From an uncultured Desulfobulbus sp. (lineage in GTDB: Bacteria > Desulfobacterota > Desulfobulbia > Desulfobulbales > Desulfobulbaceae): 64,000 nucleotides of DNA. This document shows positions 36,365 to 45,346 of this stretch, piece after piece. The DNA lies in NCBI RefSeq assembly GCF_963664075.1, contig NZ_OY760916.1, forward strand, positions 779,501 through 843,500. The letters are read 5' to 3'. The notes below the pieces were generated by a model. That model had not been told where the DNA came from, searched no databases, and saw nothing but the letters and a program-made list of their open reading frames with translations. Made by a program: the position numbers and the translations under genes. Every line of letters begins with the position of its first letter. Positions within the stretch are counted from its first letter, which is position 1.

Positions 36365-38056
36365 GTAACTACTCACACCCTCTAAAAAAAGCTCAAAGCC
36401 AAATAAATAACTTGACAGGTTTTTACTGAAATTTTTTCCAATAGCCAGGAATGTCAACAAAAATGCCCATCAACGCGCTTGGTCGTCTCTAAATCGTTCC
36501 AATATTGCGTTCCGATAGCAAACAGATGCGATAGCGCTCAATCGTTCAACTCAGGGGCACACAGGAGGTCGAAAAAAGCCATGGTATAGTAACCCCATGG
36601 GAACAGTAAATAAAATAAGGGTCCGCGAAGAAGTCGATCTCCTCAAACAGGAATTTGAACAGCTTTGTTCCACCGGCAAAGTTTCCTCTGAGATACGGGT
36701 CCTGGTCAACAGCCTGCTGGTTGTCGTCGAGTTGATACTCTCTATCTTTCTTGAGAAGACAACGCGCAAGGGAAACAAAAACTCGAGCATTCCTTCTTCG
36801 CAAACCGAGAAAGACGAAACCGCTACCAAGCACTGCACCACTACCGGCAGGGGGAAACAAGTCAATGGGCGGGTTGGCAATACACGCGTCAAAGAATCGG
36901 TCACCACTGCTCAGGTCGAGGTGTGTGATATCTGCGGAATGGTGCTGGATAGCGTTGCATGCCAGGGGCATGAACGTCGGACAAAAATCGACATCGTTTT
37001 TGAAAAAGTTGTCGAGCACATTGACGCAGAAATAAAGCAATGCCCCAATTGTGAAGCAACAGTCAAGGGGCGTTTTCCTGACGATATGCCGGGTAAGCTG
37101 CAGTACGGCAATGGGCTTAAAGCGTTTGCCATTCATTTGGTTATCAGCCAGATGGTCGCTTTAAACCGGGTTCAAAAACAGATAGCAGCCATGATCGGTA
37201 GCGTAATCTCCGAGGCCAGCCTGCTCAAATTTGTTTTGCGCTTGTACCAATCACTCGAAGCATGGGAATCCAGAGCTATTGATAGGCTGCTGCAGGCTCC
37301 ATCCCTGCATGTGGATGAAACCTCGTTTCGGGTTGAAGGGAAGAATCACTGGATTCACGTCTATTCTTCCGGCGAAACAACCCTGAAAGTACTGCATCGA
37401 AAGCGGGGCAAGGAGGCAATCGAAGGATTGAATATCATCCCTCGGTATGGCGGGGTGATCATCCATGATTGCTGGGCATCATATTTATCCTACGACCATT
37501 GCGGTCACGGACTTTGCGGCTCGCACCTTTTGCGAGAGTTGACGTTTGTCGTTGACTCTAACCAATACCGGTGGGCCCGCAATCTAAAAGCGGTGCTCCA
37601 GCAAACGTGTCGTACGGTGGCTCAACGTCCGGAAAAATGTCTTACCGAACGGGAGTATGCCAACCTGCAGAAGCGCTACCGTAATATCCTTACGCGTGGC
37701 AGCAAGGAGTTGCCCAAGATCCCTCCGAAACCCCAAGGGAAGCGCGGCAGGATAGCCAAATCCGATGCGCACAATCTTTGGGAGCGATTACAAAAGCATG
37801 AGGCGGCAGTCTTGCTTTTTGCCAAAGAACCACATGTACCGTTCACCAACAACAGAGCGGAAAGGGATCTTCGCATGGCTAAGGTAAAACAGAAAATATC
37901 CGGTTGTTTTCGACGTAAACAATATGCCCAGGCTTACTGCAGGATTTCAAGTTACCTGCAGACCATGGCAAGCCAGGGGATCAATCCTCTTGTCGCTATC
38001 CAGTTGGCACTGGCAGGAACTCTGCCTGATGCCGAAGAATAGGGGTGAGTAGTTAC
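36365..38056 (+). mobile_element. IS66-family element, copy C
   Basis: A 1692-bp element with GTAACTACTCAC ends. The immediate 8-bp flanks (TCTAATAG and GTTTTTTC) do not match. A GTTTTTTCT word lies on both sides but is offset by 5 bp on the left. Confidence 0.94.
36597..38042 (+). CDS. IS66-family transposase, copy C
   Basis: A 481-residue intact frame. It shares CSTGKVSS with copy A and carries the same CxxC zinc-ribbon and DDE signature segments. It is likely the closest sibling of copy A. Confidence 0.95.
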   Translation: MGTVNKIRVREEVDLLKQEFEQLCSTGKVSSEIRVLVNSLLVVVELILSIFLEKTTRKGNKNSSIPSSQTEKDETATKHCTTTGRGKQVNGRVGNTRVKESVTTAQVEVCDICGMVLDSVACQGHERRTKIDIVFEKVVEHIDAEIKQCPNCEATVKGRFPDDMPGKLQYGNGLKAFAIHLVISQMVALNRVQKQIAAMIGSVISEASLLKFVLRLYQSLEAWESRAIDRLLQAPSLHVDETSFRVEGKNHWIHVYSSGETTLKVLHRKRGKEAIEGLNIIPRYGGVIIHDCWASYLSYDHCGHGLCGSHLLRELTFVVDSNQYRWARNLKAVLQQTCRTVAQRPEKCLTEREYANLQKRYRNILTRGSKELPKIPPKPQGKRGRIAKSDAHNLWERLQKHEAAVLLFAKEPHVPFTNNRAERDLRMAKVKQKISGCFRRKQYAQAYCRISSYLQTMASQGINPLVAIQLALAGTLPDAEE

Positions 38057-38139
38057 GTTTTTTCTTCTATTTTTCCCTTTGTAGTTTCTTTTTATTCTTG
38101 CTGTTGGGCAAGCACGTCTCTCACTCCGTGGAGGTGCCA

Positions 38140-38579
38140 ATGAAACGGGCAATCTTTCGCTGCGCCTGTTGCAGGCGGATTCTGCCAAGAAACCCAAAGG
38201 TGAAAGATCAACGATACTGCGGTGATAAAGCCTGCCAGCGGGCAAGAAAACGCAAGTGGCAACAGGAAAAACTCGCAACAGATCCAGATCACCGGGCCAC
38301 AAACGGGCCAGTCAACAGGCCTTGCAAAGGAAAAATCCTACCTACTGGATAGAGTACCGACGGAAAAACCCCTCGTCCGCTGGACGTAACCGACAGCTGC
38401 AGCGGGTCAGGGATAAGGCGAAACGTGGTTCAGCAGCACGGAACGTGCTTGCAAAGAAGGACACGTTAACGCTATTTTTTAATGATACATCAGCTATATA
38501 CTACCTTTCACTCGGCGTGGGTAATCTTGCAAAGATGGACGCGTTACCCGTTAAGATAATCTCAATTTCAGCAAGATAG
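38140..38579 (+). pseudogene. Zinc-ribbon accessory protein of an IS21-like element, frameshifted
   Basis: The first frame, MKRAIFRCACCRRILPRNPKVKDQRYCGDKACQRARKRKWQQEK, has four Cys suited to zinc binding and ends at 38352. A second frame continues the same protein (QRKNPTYWIEYRRKNPSSAGRNRQLQRVRDKAKR) to 38579. The frameshift lies around 38290-38320. Similar small proteins precede istA in IS21-like elements of related bacteria, from recollection of such neighbourhoods. GGAGG precedes the start. Confidence 0.65.
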
Positions 38580-38653
38580 GATCATTTTGCAAAGAAGGAC
38601 TTGATAGCCTCTGGCCTTGAGATACGCTACCGTGCTCAAAAAAGGAGGTCTTT

Positions 38654-39058
38654 ATGAGAAATGCACTTCTTCCCGAGCGAGTACGAACCATCAACGGCAG
38701 TTTCGCTTTTATCGAACATCGTTTTCTGAGCCATGGTTTTTGGGCCAGTATCACCCATCACGAGCTGCTTTTGTATTTTTTCCTGATCATGGTCGCCGAT
38801 CGACAGGGGCTCTCGTTTTACTCCTACGACAAGATTTGCTCTTTGCTCATGCTCAGCCTGGATGAGTACCTCTGGGCACGGGATAGCCTCATCAACAAAG
38901 ACCTGATAGCTTTTGACGGCACATTCTTTCAGGTGCTCTCTTTACCGGCAGAACCGATCCGTCAGACAAAGTTACTGAGAAAGCAGAAAGATATGCAGCT
39001 CAGTGACCCGGCAACCATTGACCAACTTCTCCGGCAAAGTCTGGAGGTGGGGCAATGA
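38654..39058 (+). CDS. Conserved protein preceding IS21 istA
   Basis: A 134-residue protein (MRNALLPERVRTINGSFAFIEHRFLSHGFWASITHHELLLYFFLIMVADRQGLSFYSYDKICSLL and onward). The middle looks like a winged-helix replication- or transposition-type fold (SFYSYDKICSLLMLSLDEYLWARDSLINKDLIAFDG), but no family was recognised with confidence. It overlaps the istA start by 4 bp (ATGA) and has GGAGG upstream, so it is part of the same transcript as the IS21 genes. It appears intact although all its neighbours are broken. Confidence 0.6.
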   Translation: MRNALLPERVRTINGSFAFIEHRFLSHGFWASITHHELLLYFFLIMVADRQGLSFYSYDKICSLLMLSLDEYLWARDSLINKDLIAFDGTFFQVLSLPAEPIRQTKLLRKQKDMQLSDPATIDQLLRQSLEVGQ

Positions 39059-40652
39059 TCAGCAAGCGAACGATTCTGGAAATAGCAGAGCTTAAGGAAC
39101 AGGGGTTTTCTATCCGCTGTATTGCCAGACAGTTACAGCTCAATCGCGAGACTGTGGCAAGATACCTGGCAGGTGAAACGCCGAAGCGAACCACGATTAA
39201 TAAAACATCTAAGCTGGATCCCTACAGAGAAATGATCGCTGAGATGGTTGCAAGCTGCCCGGATATAAATGCGCCGGTGGTGCTGCAGAGAATCAGCAGT
39301 AAGGGATTTAACGGTGAAATAACCATCGTACGGGGGTGCATCCGATAGTTATGGGATTTAAAGTTTTACGCTATATATGGGGATACCTTTCCTTGATGAG
39401 CACTACATGAAGTGCAGCGAGAGCAATTTGCCATAAGTGTCGGATGCACCCATCGTACGGGGCCTGCTCAGGCAATTACGGGGGCAACAATCGCTGCGAG
39501 AGCCTTTTATCCGTTTTGAATCGGCACCTGGCGAACAGATCCAGATCGACTGGGGCCACTTCGACAGCCTCAGCTATGGCCAGAGCAGCAGAAAACTTTA
39601 TGGACTTGCTGTACTCGAAGGGTATAGCCGTATGCTCTACGTCTATTTCTCCCACAGCCAGCAACAGTAAGCTCTGCATCAAGGATTACTGGAAGCCTTC
39701 AACTACTTTGGAGGCGTTCCCAAGGAAATCGTGGTCGACAATATGCTCCCCGCAGTCACGGAGCGGGTGGGCTCGATCATCCGTTTCAATGAAGCCTTTC
39801 TTGAATTTCTCAACATCTTCGGCATACGGCCCCATGCGTGTACCATCCGGGCACCCCACGAAAAAGGCAAGGTAGAGAATGCCATCAAATTTATCCGTAC
39901 CAACTGTTGGCCCGCGCGAAAGATCGTAAGCCTTGATCAAGCCCGGGAAGAAGTACGGCACTGGCTGGATACCGTGGCCAACGTCAGAACGCGCCACCAC
40001 CGGCCAGCGGCCCATAGACCGGCTCCATGGGCTGCAGCGCTTGCCGGATCCGCTGCCGGACTGTCGTCAGATCTGCACGCTCTAGGTCCACAAAGATTTT
40101 GGGGTCCGTTTCGATACCAATGTCTATTCCGTCCCGCCATGGGCAGTGGGAAAGCAGGTTGTTCTCAAGGTGGACAACCAACGGGTCTCCATCTATCTCA
40201 AGGATAAATTGATCGCCTGCCATTACCGGTGTTGGCAGAGAAGGCAACGGCTGGAGTTGCCCGGTCACCGGGAACAGGTGCGGAAAATCAAAAAGAGAAT
40301 GCTCAGGGATCGGCAGGTGATTGTGTTTCTCTCCTTGGGGGAAACGGCGCTGCAGTATCTTGACAAGCTGAGCGAGCTTCGGCTTCCGCTCAAAAAAAAT
40401 ATCACTGCGCTGTTATCACTGGGAGATGAGTACGGCGAGGCAGCGCTGCGTTATGGCCTGAAGACATCGCTTGCGAAAAAAGCTATCGGGGCTGACTATG
40501 TCCGCAATATCCTCTATCGGGAGATGACACCGGTCAGCAACCATCCACCGGTACGGCTCGACCAGGAAGAACTCAATGAAATCAGGCTCACAACTCCGTC
40601 TTTGGCCGAATACGACGCCGTTGCCCTCAAAAGGAGGTCCGGCAATGGTTAA
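39055..40652 (+). pseudogene. istA: IS21-family istA, interrupted by a MITE, a nonsense codon and a frameshift
   Basis: The N-terminal helix-turn-helix is clear (ISKRTILEIAELKEQGFSIRCIARQLQLNRETVARYLAG). At 39334 a 118-bp MITE is inserted. Deleting it with one 9-bp duplication restores the frame into RGLLRQLRGQQSLREPF. The DDE core follows (APGEQIQIDWGHFD, VPKEIVVDNMLPAV, APHEKGKVENAIKFIR). A TAA after SHSQQQ (at about 39668) and a frameshift around 40000-40140 break it further. The C-terminal part (VGKQVVLKVDNQRVSIYLKDKL ... VALKRRSGNG) is in a third frame. IstA is the transposase of IS21; this copy cannot be functional. Confidence 0.9.
39334..39451. mobile_element. 118-bp MITE with 9-bp target duplication
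   Basis: The ends GGGTGCATCCGA and TCGGATGCACCC are perfect 12-bp inverted repeats. The flanks ATCGTACGG at 39325-39333 and 39452-39460 are identical 9-bp duplications. The interior has no coding capacity. The parent transposon is not in the window. Excision with one duplication restores the istA frame exactly. Confidence 0.92.
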
Positions 40653-41191
40653 GGAAATCCAGGAGAAGTTCAAGGCGCTGCGACTCAAGCATTGCGCGCA
40701 GAATATAGAATCCATGCTGGAGCAGGGGCGACAGAAAAATCATTCCGCCCTGCAGACGATACACAGCCTCCTCGACCTGGAGATCGAGCAACGTCGCCGG
40801 GCAAGGATCGCGCTCTGCTTTAAGCAGTCGAAGCTACCGGAGCAACCGACCATCGATCAGTTTGACTTCAGCTTTCATTCTTCCCGCAGCAAGCACCGGG
40901 CGACTATTTTAAGTCTTCTGGATCTCGAATTTATCCGCAATAAGATGGATGTCATCCTCATTGGCAATCCCGGGGTTGGGCAAAGTCTGCTGGCCAAGAC
41001 CATCGCCTATGGAGCCACGCAGGCCGGTATCAAAACTCTTTTTACCTCGGCAATGGACATGATTAATCAGCTTGTTGCCGCCCAGGATAATCACACGCTT
41101 TTGAATAAACTCAAAACATATCAAAATCCGGATCTGCTTGTGATAGACGAGATCGGGTATCTACCGCTTGGCCAACAGGGCTCAAACTGGT
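40645..41191 (+). pseudogene. istB: IS21-family istB, truncated by an ISAs1 remnant
   Basis: From the ATG at 40645 (overlapping istA) the protein MVKEIQEKFKALRLKHCAQNI runs through the IstB helper-ATPase domain. This includes LEFIRNKMDVILIGNPGVGQSLLAK and LLVIDEIGYLPLGQQGSN, where an ISAs1 fragment truncates it. The Walker A lysine is replaced by Gln (GVGQS in place of GVGKS/T), so ATP binding was probably lost already. The C-terminal third is missing. Confidence 0.9.
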
Positions 41192-41305
41192 CAGGGCAAG
41201 CGCACCAAAATGTCCTAACAAAGCCTGTTTAGCGACTGGGTTCGGCTAGCTTGGCGTTAAAAATTGAATGAAATCGAATTATTATTCAATCTTGTTCGCA
41301 TATCC
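41192..41305 (+). mobile_element. ISAs1 left-end remnant
   Basis: CAGGGCAAGCGCACCAAAAT and the next 94 bases match the left end of the complete ISAs1 element at 29118 with a couple of changes. It is cut off by IS66 copy D at GCATATCC. The rest of the ISAs1 element is not on the other side. Confidence 0.93.
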
Positions 41306-42997
41306 GTAACTACTCACACCCTCTAAAAAAAGCTCAAAGCCAAATAAATAACTTGACAGGTTTTTACTGAATTTTTTTCCAATAGCCAGGAATGTCAACA
41401 AAAATGCCCATCAACGCGCTTGGTCGTCTCTAAATCGTTCCAATATTGCGTTCCGATAGCAAACAGATGCGATAGCGTTCAATCGTTCAACTCATGGGCG
41501 CACAGGAGGTCGAAAAAAGCCATGGTATAGTAAACCCATGGGAACAGTAAATAAAATAAGGGTTCGCGAAGAAGTCGATCTCCTCAAACAGGAATTTGAA
41601 CAGCTTTGTTCCGACGGTAAAGTCTCCTCTGAGATACGGGTCCTGTTCAACAGTCTGTTGGTTGTCGTCGAGTTGATACTCTCTATCTTTCTTGAGAAGA
41701 CAACGCGCAAGGGAAACAAAAACTCGAGCATTCCTTCTTCGCAAACCGAGAAAGACGAAACCGCTACCAAGCACTGCACCACTACCGGCAAGGGAAAACA
41801 CGTCAATGGGCGGGTTGGCAATACACGCGTCAAAGAATCGGTCACCACTGCTCAGGTCGAGGTGTGTGATATCTGCGGAATGGTGCTGGATAGCGTTGCA
41901 TGCCAGGGGCATGAACGTCGGACAAAAATCGACATCGTTTTTGAAAAAGTTGTCGAGCACATTGACGCAGAAATAAAGCAATGCCCCAATTGTGAAGCAA
42001 CAGTCAAGGGGCGTTTTCCTGACGATATGCCGGGTAAGCTGCAGTACGGCAATGGGCTTAAAGCGTTTGCCATTCATTTGGTTATCAGCCAGATGGTCGC
42101 TTTAAACCGGGTTCAAAAACAGATAGCAGCCATGATCGGCAGCGTAATCTCTGAGGCCAGCCTGCTCAAATTTGTTTTGCGCTTGTACCAATCACTCGAA
42201 GCATGGGAATCCAGAGCTATTGATAGGCTGCTGCAGGCTCCATCCCTGCATGTGGATGAAACCTCGTTTCGGGTTGAAGGGAAGAATCACTGGATTCACG
42301 TCTATTCTTCCGGCGAAACAACCCTGAAAGTACTGCATCGAAAGCGGGGCAAGGAGGCAATCGAAGGATTGAATATCATCCCTCGGTATGGCGGGGTGAT
42401 CATCCATGATTGCTGGGCATCATATTTATCCTACGACCATTGCGGTCACGGACTTTGCGGCTCGCACCTTTTGCGAGAGTTGACGTTTGTCGTTGACTCT
42501 AACCAATACCGGTGGGCCCGCAATCTAAAAGCGGTGCTCCAGCAAACGTGTCGTACGGTGGCTCAACGTCCGGAAAAATGTCTTACCGAACGGGAGTATG
42601 CCAACCTGCAGAAGCGCTACCGTAATATCCTTACGCGTGGCAGCAAGGAGTTGCCCAAGATCCCTCCGAAACCACAAGGGAAGCGCGGCAGAATAGCCAA
42701 ATCCGATGCGCACAATCTTTGGGAGCGATTACAAAAGCATGAGGCGGCAGTCTTGCTTTTTGCCAAAGAACCACATTTGCCGTTCACCAACAACAGAGCG
42801 GAAAGGGATCTTCGCATGGCTAAGGTAAAACAGAAAATATCCGGTTGTTTTCGACGTAAACAATATGCCCAGGCTTACTGTAGGATTTCAAGCTACCTGC
42901 AGACCATGGCAAGCCAGGGGATCAATCCTCTTGTCGCTATCCAGTTGGCACTGGCAGGAACTCTGCCTGATGCCGAAGAATAGGGGTGAGTAGTTAC
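41306..42997 (+). mobile_element. IS66-family element, copy D
   Basis: A 1692-bp element with GTAACTACTCAC ends. Flanks GCATATCC (ISAs1 remnant) and CTGCTGCC (unrelated gene) do not match, showing that a deletion or inter-copy recombination removed the original right flank. Confidence 0.94.
41538..42983 (+). CDS. IS66-family transposase, copy D
   Basis: A 481-residue intact frame and the most divergent of the four copies, with changes clustered near the 5' end (CSDGKVSS, VLFNSLL, GKGKHVNG) and PHLPFTNN in place of PHVPFTNN. It retains the CxxC zinc-ribbon and catalytic segments. Confidence 0.95.
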   Translation: MGTVNKIRVREEVDLLKQEFEQLCSDGKVSSEIRVLFNSLLVVVELILSIFLEKTTRKGNKNSSIPSSQTEKDETATKHCTTTGKGKHVNGRVGNTRVKESVTTAQVEVCDICGMVLDSVACQGHERRTKIDIVFEKVVEHIDAEIKQCPNCEATVKGRFPDDMPGKLQYGNGLKAFAIHLVISQMVALNRVQKQIAAMIGSVISEASLLKFVLRLYQSLEAWESRAIDRLLQAPSLHVDETSFRVEGKNHWIHVYSSGETTLKVLHRKRGKEAIEGLNIIPRYGGVIIHDCWASYLSYDHCGHGLCGSHLLRELTFVVDSNQYRWARNLKAVLQQTCRTVAQRPEKCLTEREYANLQKRYRNILTRGSKELPKIPPKPQGKRGRIAKSDAHNLWERLQKHEAAVLLFAKEPHLPFTNNRAERDLRMAKVKQKISGCFRRKQYAQAYCRISSYLQTMASQGINPLVAIQLALAGTLPDAEE

Positions 42998-43387
42998 CTG
43001 CTGCCTTTGATTTTTATAGATGAAATTGTTGGTAAGTATCAATTCGAAGAGCTTTGCCGTGAAAATTCAGAGGTGTATATCGCACCTGATTCTAGAGGAA
43101 GGACCGTTTATTTGGCTGATACACCTGTCGAAATAATTCATGGCACTTGGGTGGCTATGGTTTTGCGTACTAAACGTTTTGTTGATGTAAATACGGGTGA
43201 GTTGGTAGTCAGATGCAAGAGTGCCCGAGCACAAGGGGGGTGGTTTATGAAGTTGTTTTTTAATGGAAAACCAATTCTTTGTGAAGGTACTTGTGGTTCT
43301 TTAAATTGCCCCGTGGGGGTTGATGGATTTAAGGATTTAGGGATTCGTTACGTTGAACCTCCCAATAATGATGGTGCAAATATATGA
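42998..43387 (+). pseudogene. C-terminal fragment of an unknown small protein (module 1 partner)
   Basis: About 129 residues remain (LLPLIFIDEIVGKYQFEELCRENSEVYIAPDSRGRTVYLADTP and onward). The 5' end was cut off by IS66 copy D; the open frame entering from the IS is not native. No family was recognised; the fragment is probably soluble, with three Cys near the end (CEGTCGSLNC). The stop overlaps the next start as ATGA. It occupies the same position relative to a lipase-like fragment as the small proteins at 44373 and 45347, so it may be a similar partner or immunity-type protein. The A/T-rich base use differs from housekeeping genes in the window. Confidence 0.6.
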
Positions 43388-43779
43388 TATCTATCAATAA
43401 CGCATATATCAATGCTTTGCTGGCAGATTCGAGTTACGTCCAAGAGCCTTTATCTGGAAAAACGGGCATAGATCTGGCTGATGACCTTTCGGAGCGTATG
43501 GGGCCTAATATTGCGCAATTTATTGGGGACAATTTTACGGTTTTAACCCTGGAGGCCTCTGCAGATTCTAGTTTTAATACGACAGTTTGGCGTGTCAATC
43601 CTGGTGCAGATTATGAAGACAAGATCTACGTATCTATGCGTGGTACTCAAGAGCTAAAGGATTTTACAGCTGATGCTGATTTGGCTACTTCTGGTCTTGC
43701 CAAAGCCCAGATTACCGATATGGTCAATTGGTGGATGCGAGAGACAAACCCTTTAGGCGAGTTCAGCAGAAGCCCGTAG
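43384..43779 (+). pseudogene. N-terminal fragment of a lipase-like (class 3) protein, module 1
   Basis: 131 residues (INNAYINALLADSSYVQEPLSG ... VWRVNPGADYEDKIYVSMRGTQELKDFTADADLATSGLAKAQITDMVNWW). The IYVSMRGTQ...DFTADADL stretch is the oxyanion-strand region that precedes the nucleophile elbow in class 3 lipases, and resembles VVISFAGTYIDAEELGDLIADIAL of the large RTX protein downstream. The frame stops before any GxSxG motif and runs into repeat-containing DNA, so it is probably a truncated remnant. It overlaps the preceding gene by 4 bp. Confidence 0.6.
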
Positions 43780-44372
43780 CCCTGGTCGCATTATCATTGC
43801 GGGTTCCTACTTTTATTGGAGCATATCTTTGCAGCCGAGCTGGAAAAGTTGTGTTGTTTTCTAGTCGTGCTGTGTCGCGGGCAAGGCCAGCTCCTACATC
43901 CTTGCTTTCTGGGGGGGTTGGAATGTCAACAGAAAGCTTGATCCCTCAAGATCGTCAGCCTTCCCTTTCAAACTTTCCATTTTTTATACTCCAGTTGAGA
44001 ACACCTCATCGTTTGAGCGTGCATCAATCCTGGATCTTCCTTGTTTCGCTTTATGCCGCAGCTGACGTATTCCTCCAAAAAAAATCTAGTTAGGGAAGAG
44101 CTGAATGCGTTGCGGCTCAATGTTTTTCTCTTTGCTAATAGACGGAAATACAGATGGATGAGTGATTTGAGTTCACTTTTAATAATGCATCGCATAGAAT
44201 TTTACTATCACCGAAATCAGTGAGTGCACGACAATGCGTCTACTCCATTGTAGAGCGTGGCCGTGCCAGCGACTTCAGCTGCGGGTAATGAACAAAAATT
44301 GAGAGGCTGAGTTTATCCTGTGCCCTTGTGAGGAAGTTTCAACCTCATTCGGTATTGGAGTGGAGGCGCAAT
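43780..44372. other. Degenerate spacer with REP-like element
   Basis: A REP-like palindrome GTCGCGGGCAAGGCCAGCTC at 43873-43896 lies inside otherwise featureless DNA. No supported gene, though loss of the rest of the module 1 lipase gene probably occurred here. Confidence 0.5.
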
Positions 44373-44978
44373 ATGATCGGATTAATGTATCTCCTTTTTT
44401 TCAGTGCGTACGCGCTGATATCACTAGCTGTGGTCGTTGGGGCTGTAAAATGGGCCCGAAAGCGTGGGCGGAGTACTTTTCGCTGGGGATTCGCTGCTGC
44501 GTTTATCATGTACAATCTCGTTTTCTGGGACTGGATACCATCAATCATTCAGCACGAGTATTACTGTCGAACCAAGGCTGGATTTTGGGTCTATAAAACC
44601 TTGGATCAATGGAAAGCGGAGAACCCAGGTGTTTTAGAGACGTTGGTGTTTGATAAAAAAGGTTTGCGAGTCTCTCATGAAGGCGATGACTGGAATTACA
44701 TTAATCATAGCAGATTAAATGATAGGTTTGAAATTGTAAGTCACGCTAACTATGTGAATTTTTTGGGTGTGAATTTCGGGGTGAGAACTGGGAAACATTT
44801 TCTTGTTGATTTAAGTAATGATGACATTCTATCGGAATATTCTGGATATTCTATCAGCTCTGGATCCGGAAAAATTCGTTTTTGGAAAAAACGAATTTGT
44901 CGAAAAAATAGGGTCAATGAGTCGGATTTTTGGAAGTACGAAAATGATTTCAGGGGGACTATTGATGGCCCAAAATAA
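44373..44978 (+). CDS. Small membrane-anchored protein (module 2 partner)
   Basis: About 201 residues from the ATG at 44373, chosen because GTGGAGG lies just upstream; 44328 is an alternative. Two hydrophobic segments near the N-terminus (GLMYLLFFSAYALISLAVVVGAV and FRWGFAAAFIMYNLVFWDW) suggest a membrane anchor, followed by a roughly 130-residue hydrophilic domain with FLGVNFGVRTGKHFLVDLSND. No family was recognised. It overlaps the next gene, a lipase-like fragment, by 14 bp. Position, coupling and topology are what an immunity protein to a secreted hydrolase would show, but this is inference. Confidence 0.6.
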   Translation: MIGLMYLLFFSAYALISLAVVVGAVKWARKRGRSTFRWGFAAAFIMYNLVFWDWIPSIIQHEYYCRTKAGFWVYKTLDQWKAENPGVLETLVFDKKGLRVSHEGDDWNYINHSRLNDRFEIVSHANYVNFLGVNFGVRTGKHFLVDLSNDDILSEYSGYSISSGSGKIRFWKKRICRKNRVNESDFWKYENDFRGTIDGPK

Positions 44979-45327
44979 TGCGCTATTCAATCTGACTCAA
45001 TTGGCTGAAGCATCATATGCTGATTTAAGTGGATATCTTCATGATAGTGAGACCTTCAGCTCTCGGCTGCAGGGGATAGAGGATGAAACAATTCTCTCTC
45101 CTTCTCAAGCCACCAACCTTGCAAACCACTGGGAAGTTGCAGCACACCAGCCTGACACTGATAGCGGTTTTTCAGCGACTCTATTTCGTTCTCTCGAGAA
45201 TGGTGAATATGTCCTAGTCTGTCGAGGTACAGCAGGAGGCTCAGATATATCAACGGATCTCGGAGATATTTATCGCCAAGAATTTACTCAAAGAGAATTT
45301 GCGGGGAACCAATTCATCCGTAATTGA
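44965..45327 (+). CDS. Lipase-like N-terminal module, short form, module 2
   Basis: 120 residues from the ATG at 44965 (CAGGGGG upstream): ALFNLTQLAEASYADLSGYL ... FSATLFRSLENGEYVLVCRGTAGGSDISTDLGDIYRQEF. YVLVCRGT...STDLGD again matches the strand-plus-oxyanion segment of class 3 lipases. The protein stops before the nucleophile elbow, so it cannot be catalytic alone. It is either a truncated gene or a non-catalytic module. It ends 19 bp before the next small-protein gene. Confidence 0.55.
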   Translation: MAQNNALFNLTQLAEASYADLSGYLHDSETFSSRLQGIEDETILSPSQATNLANHWEVAAHQPDTDSGFSATLFRSLENGEYVLVCRGTAGGSDISTDLGDIYRQEFTQREFAGNQFIRN

Positions 45328-45346
45328 ATGGTGCTGAGGAGAGCCT

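Noticed and set aside
36351..38065. GTTTTTTCT on both sides of IS66 copy C as a target duplication
   Set aside because: On the left it is separated from the IS end by five bases and the word is a simple T-run, so it may be coincidence.
42983..42998. GTG start inside the IS66 right end for the 133-codon frame at 42986
   Set aside because: The in-frame entry from the IS terminus is accidental; the native 5' end of that gene is lost.
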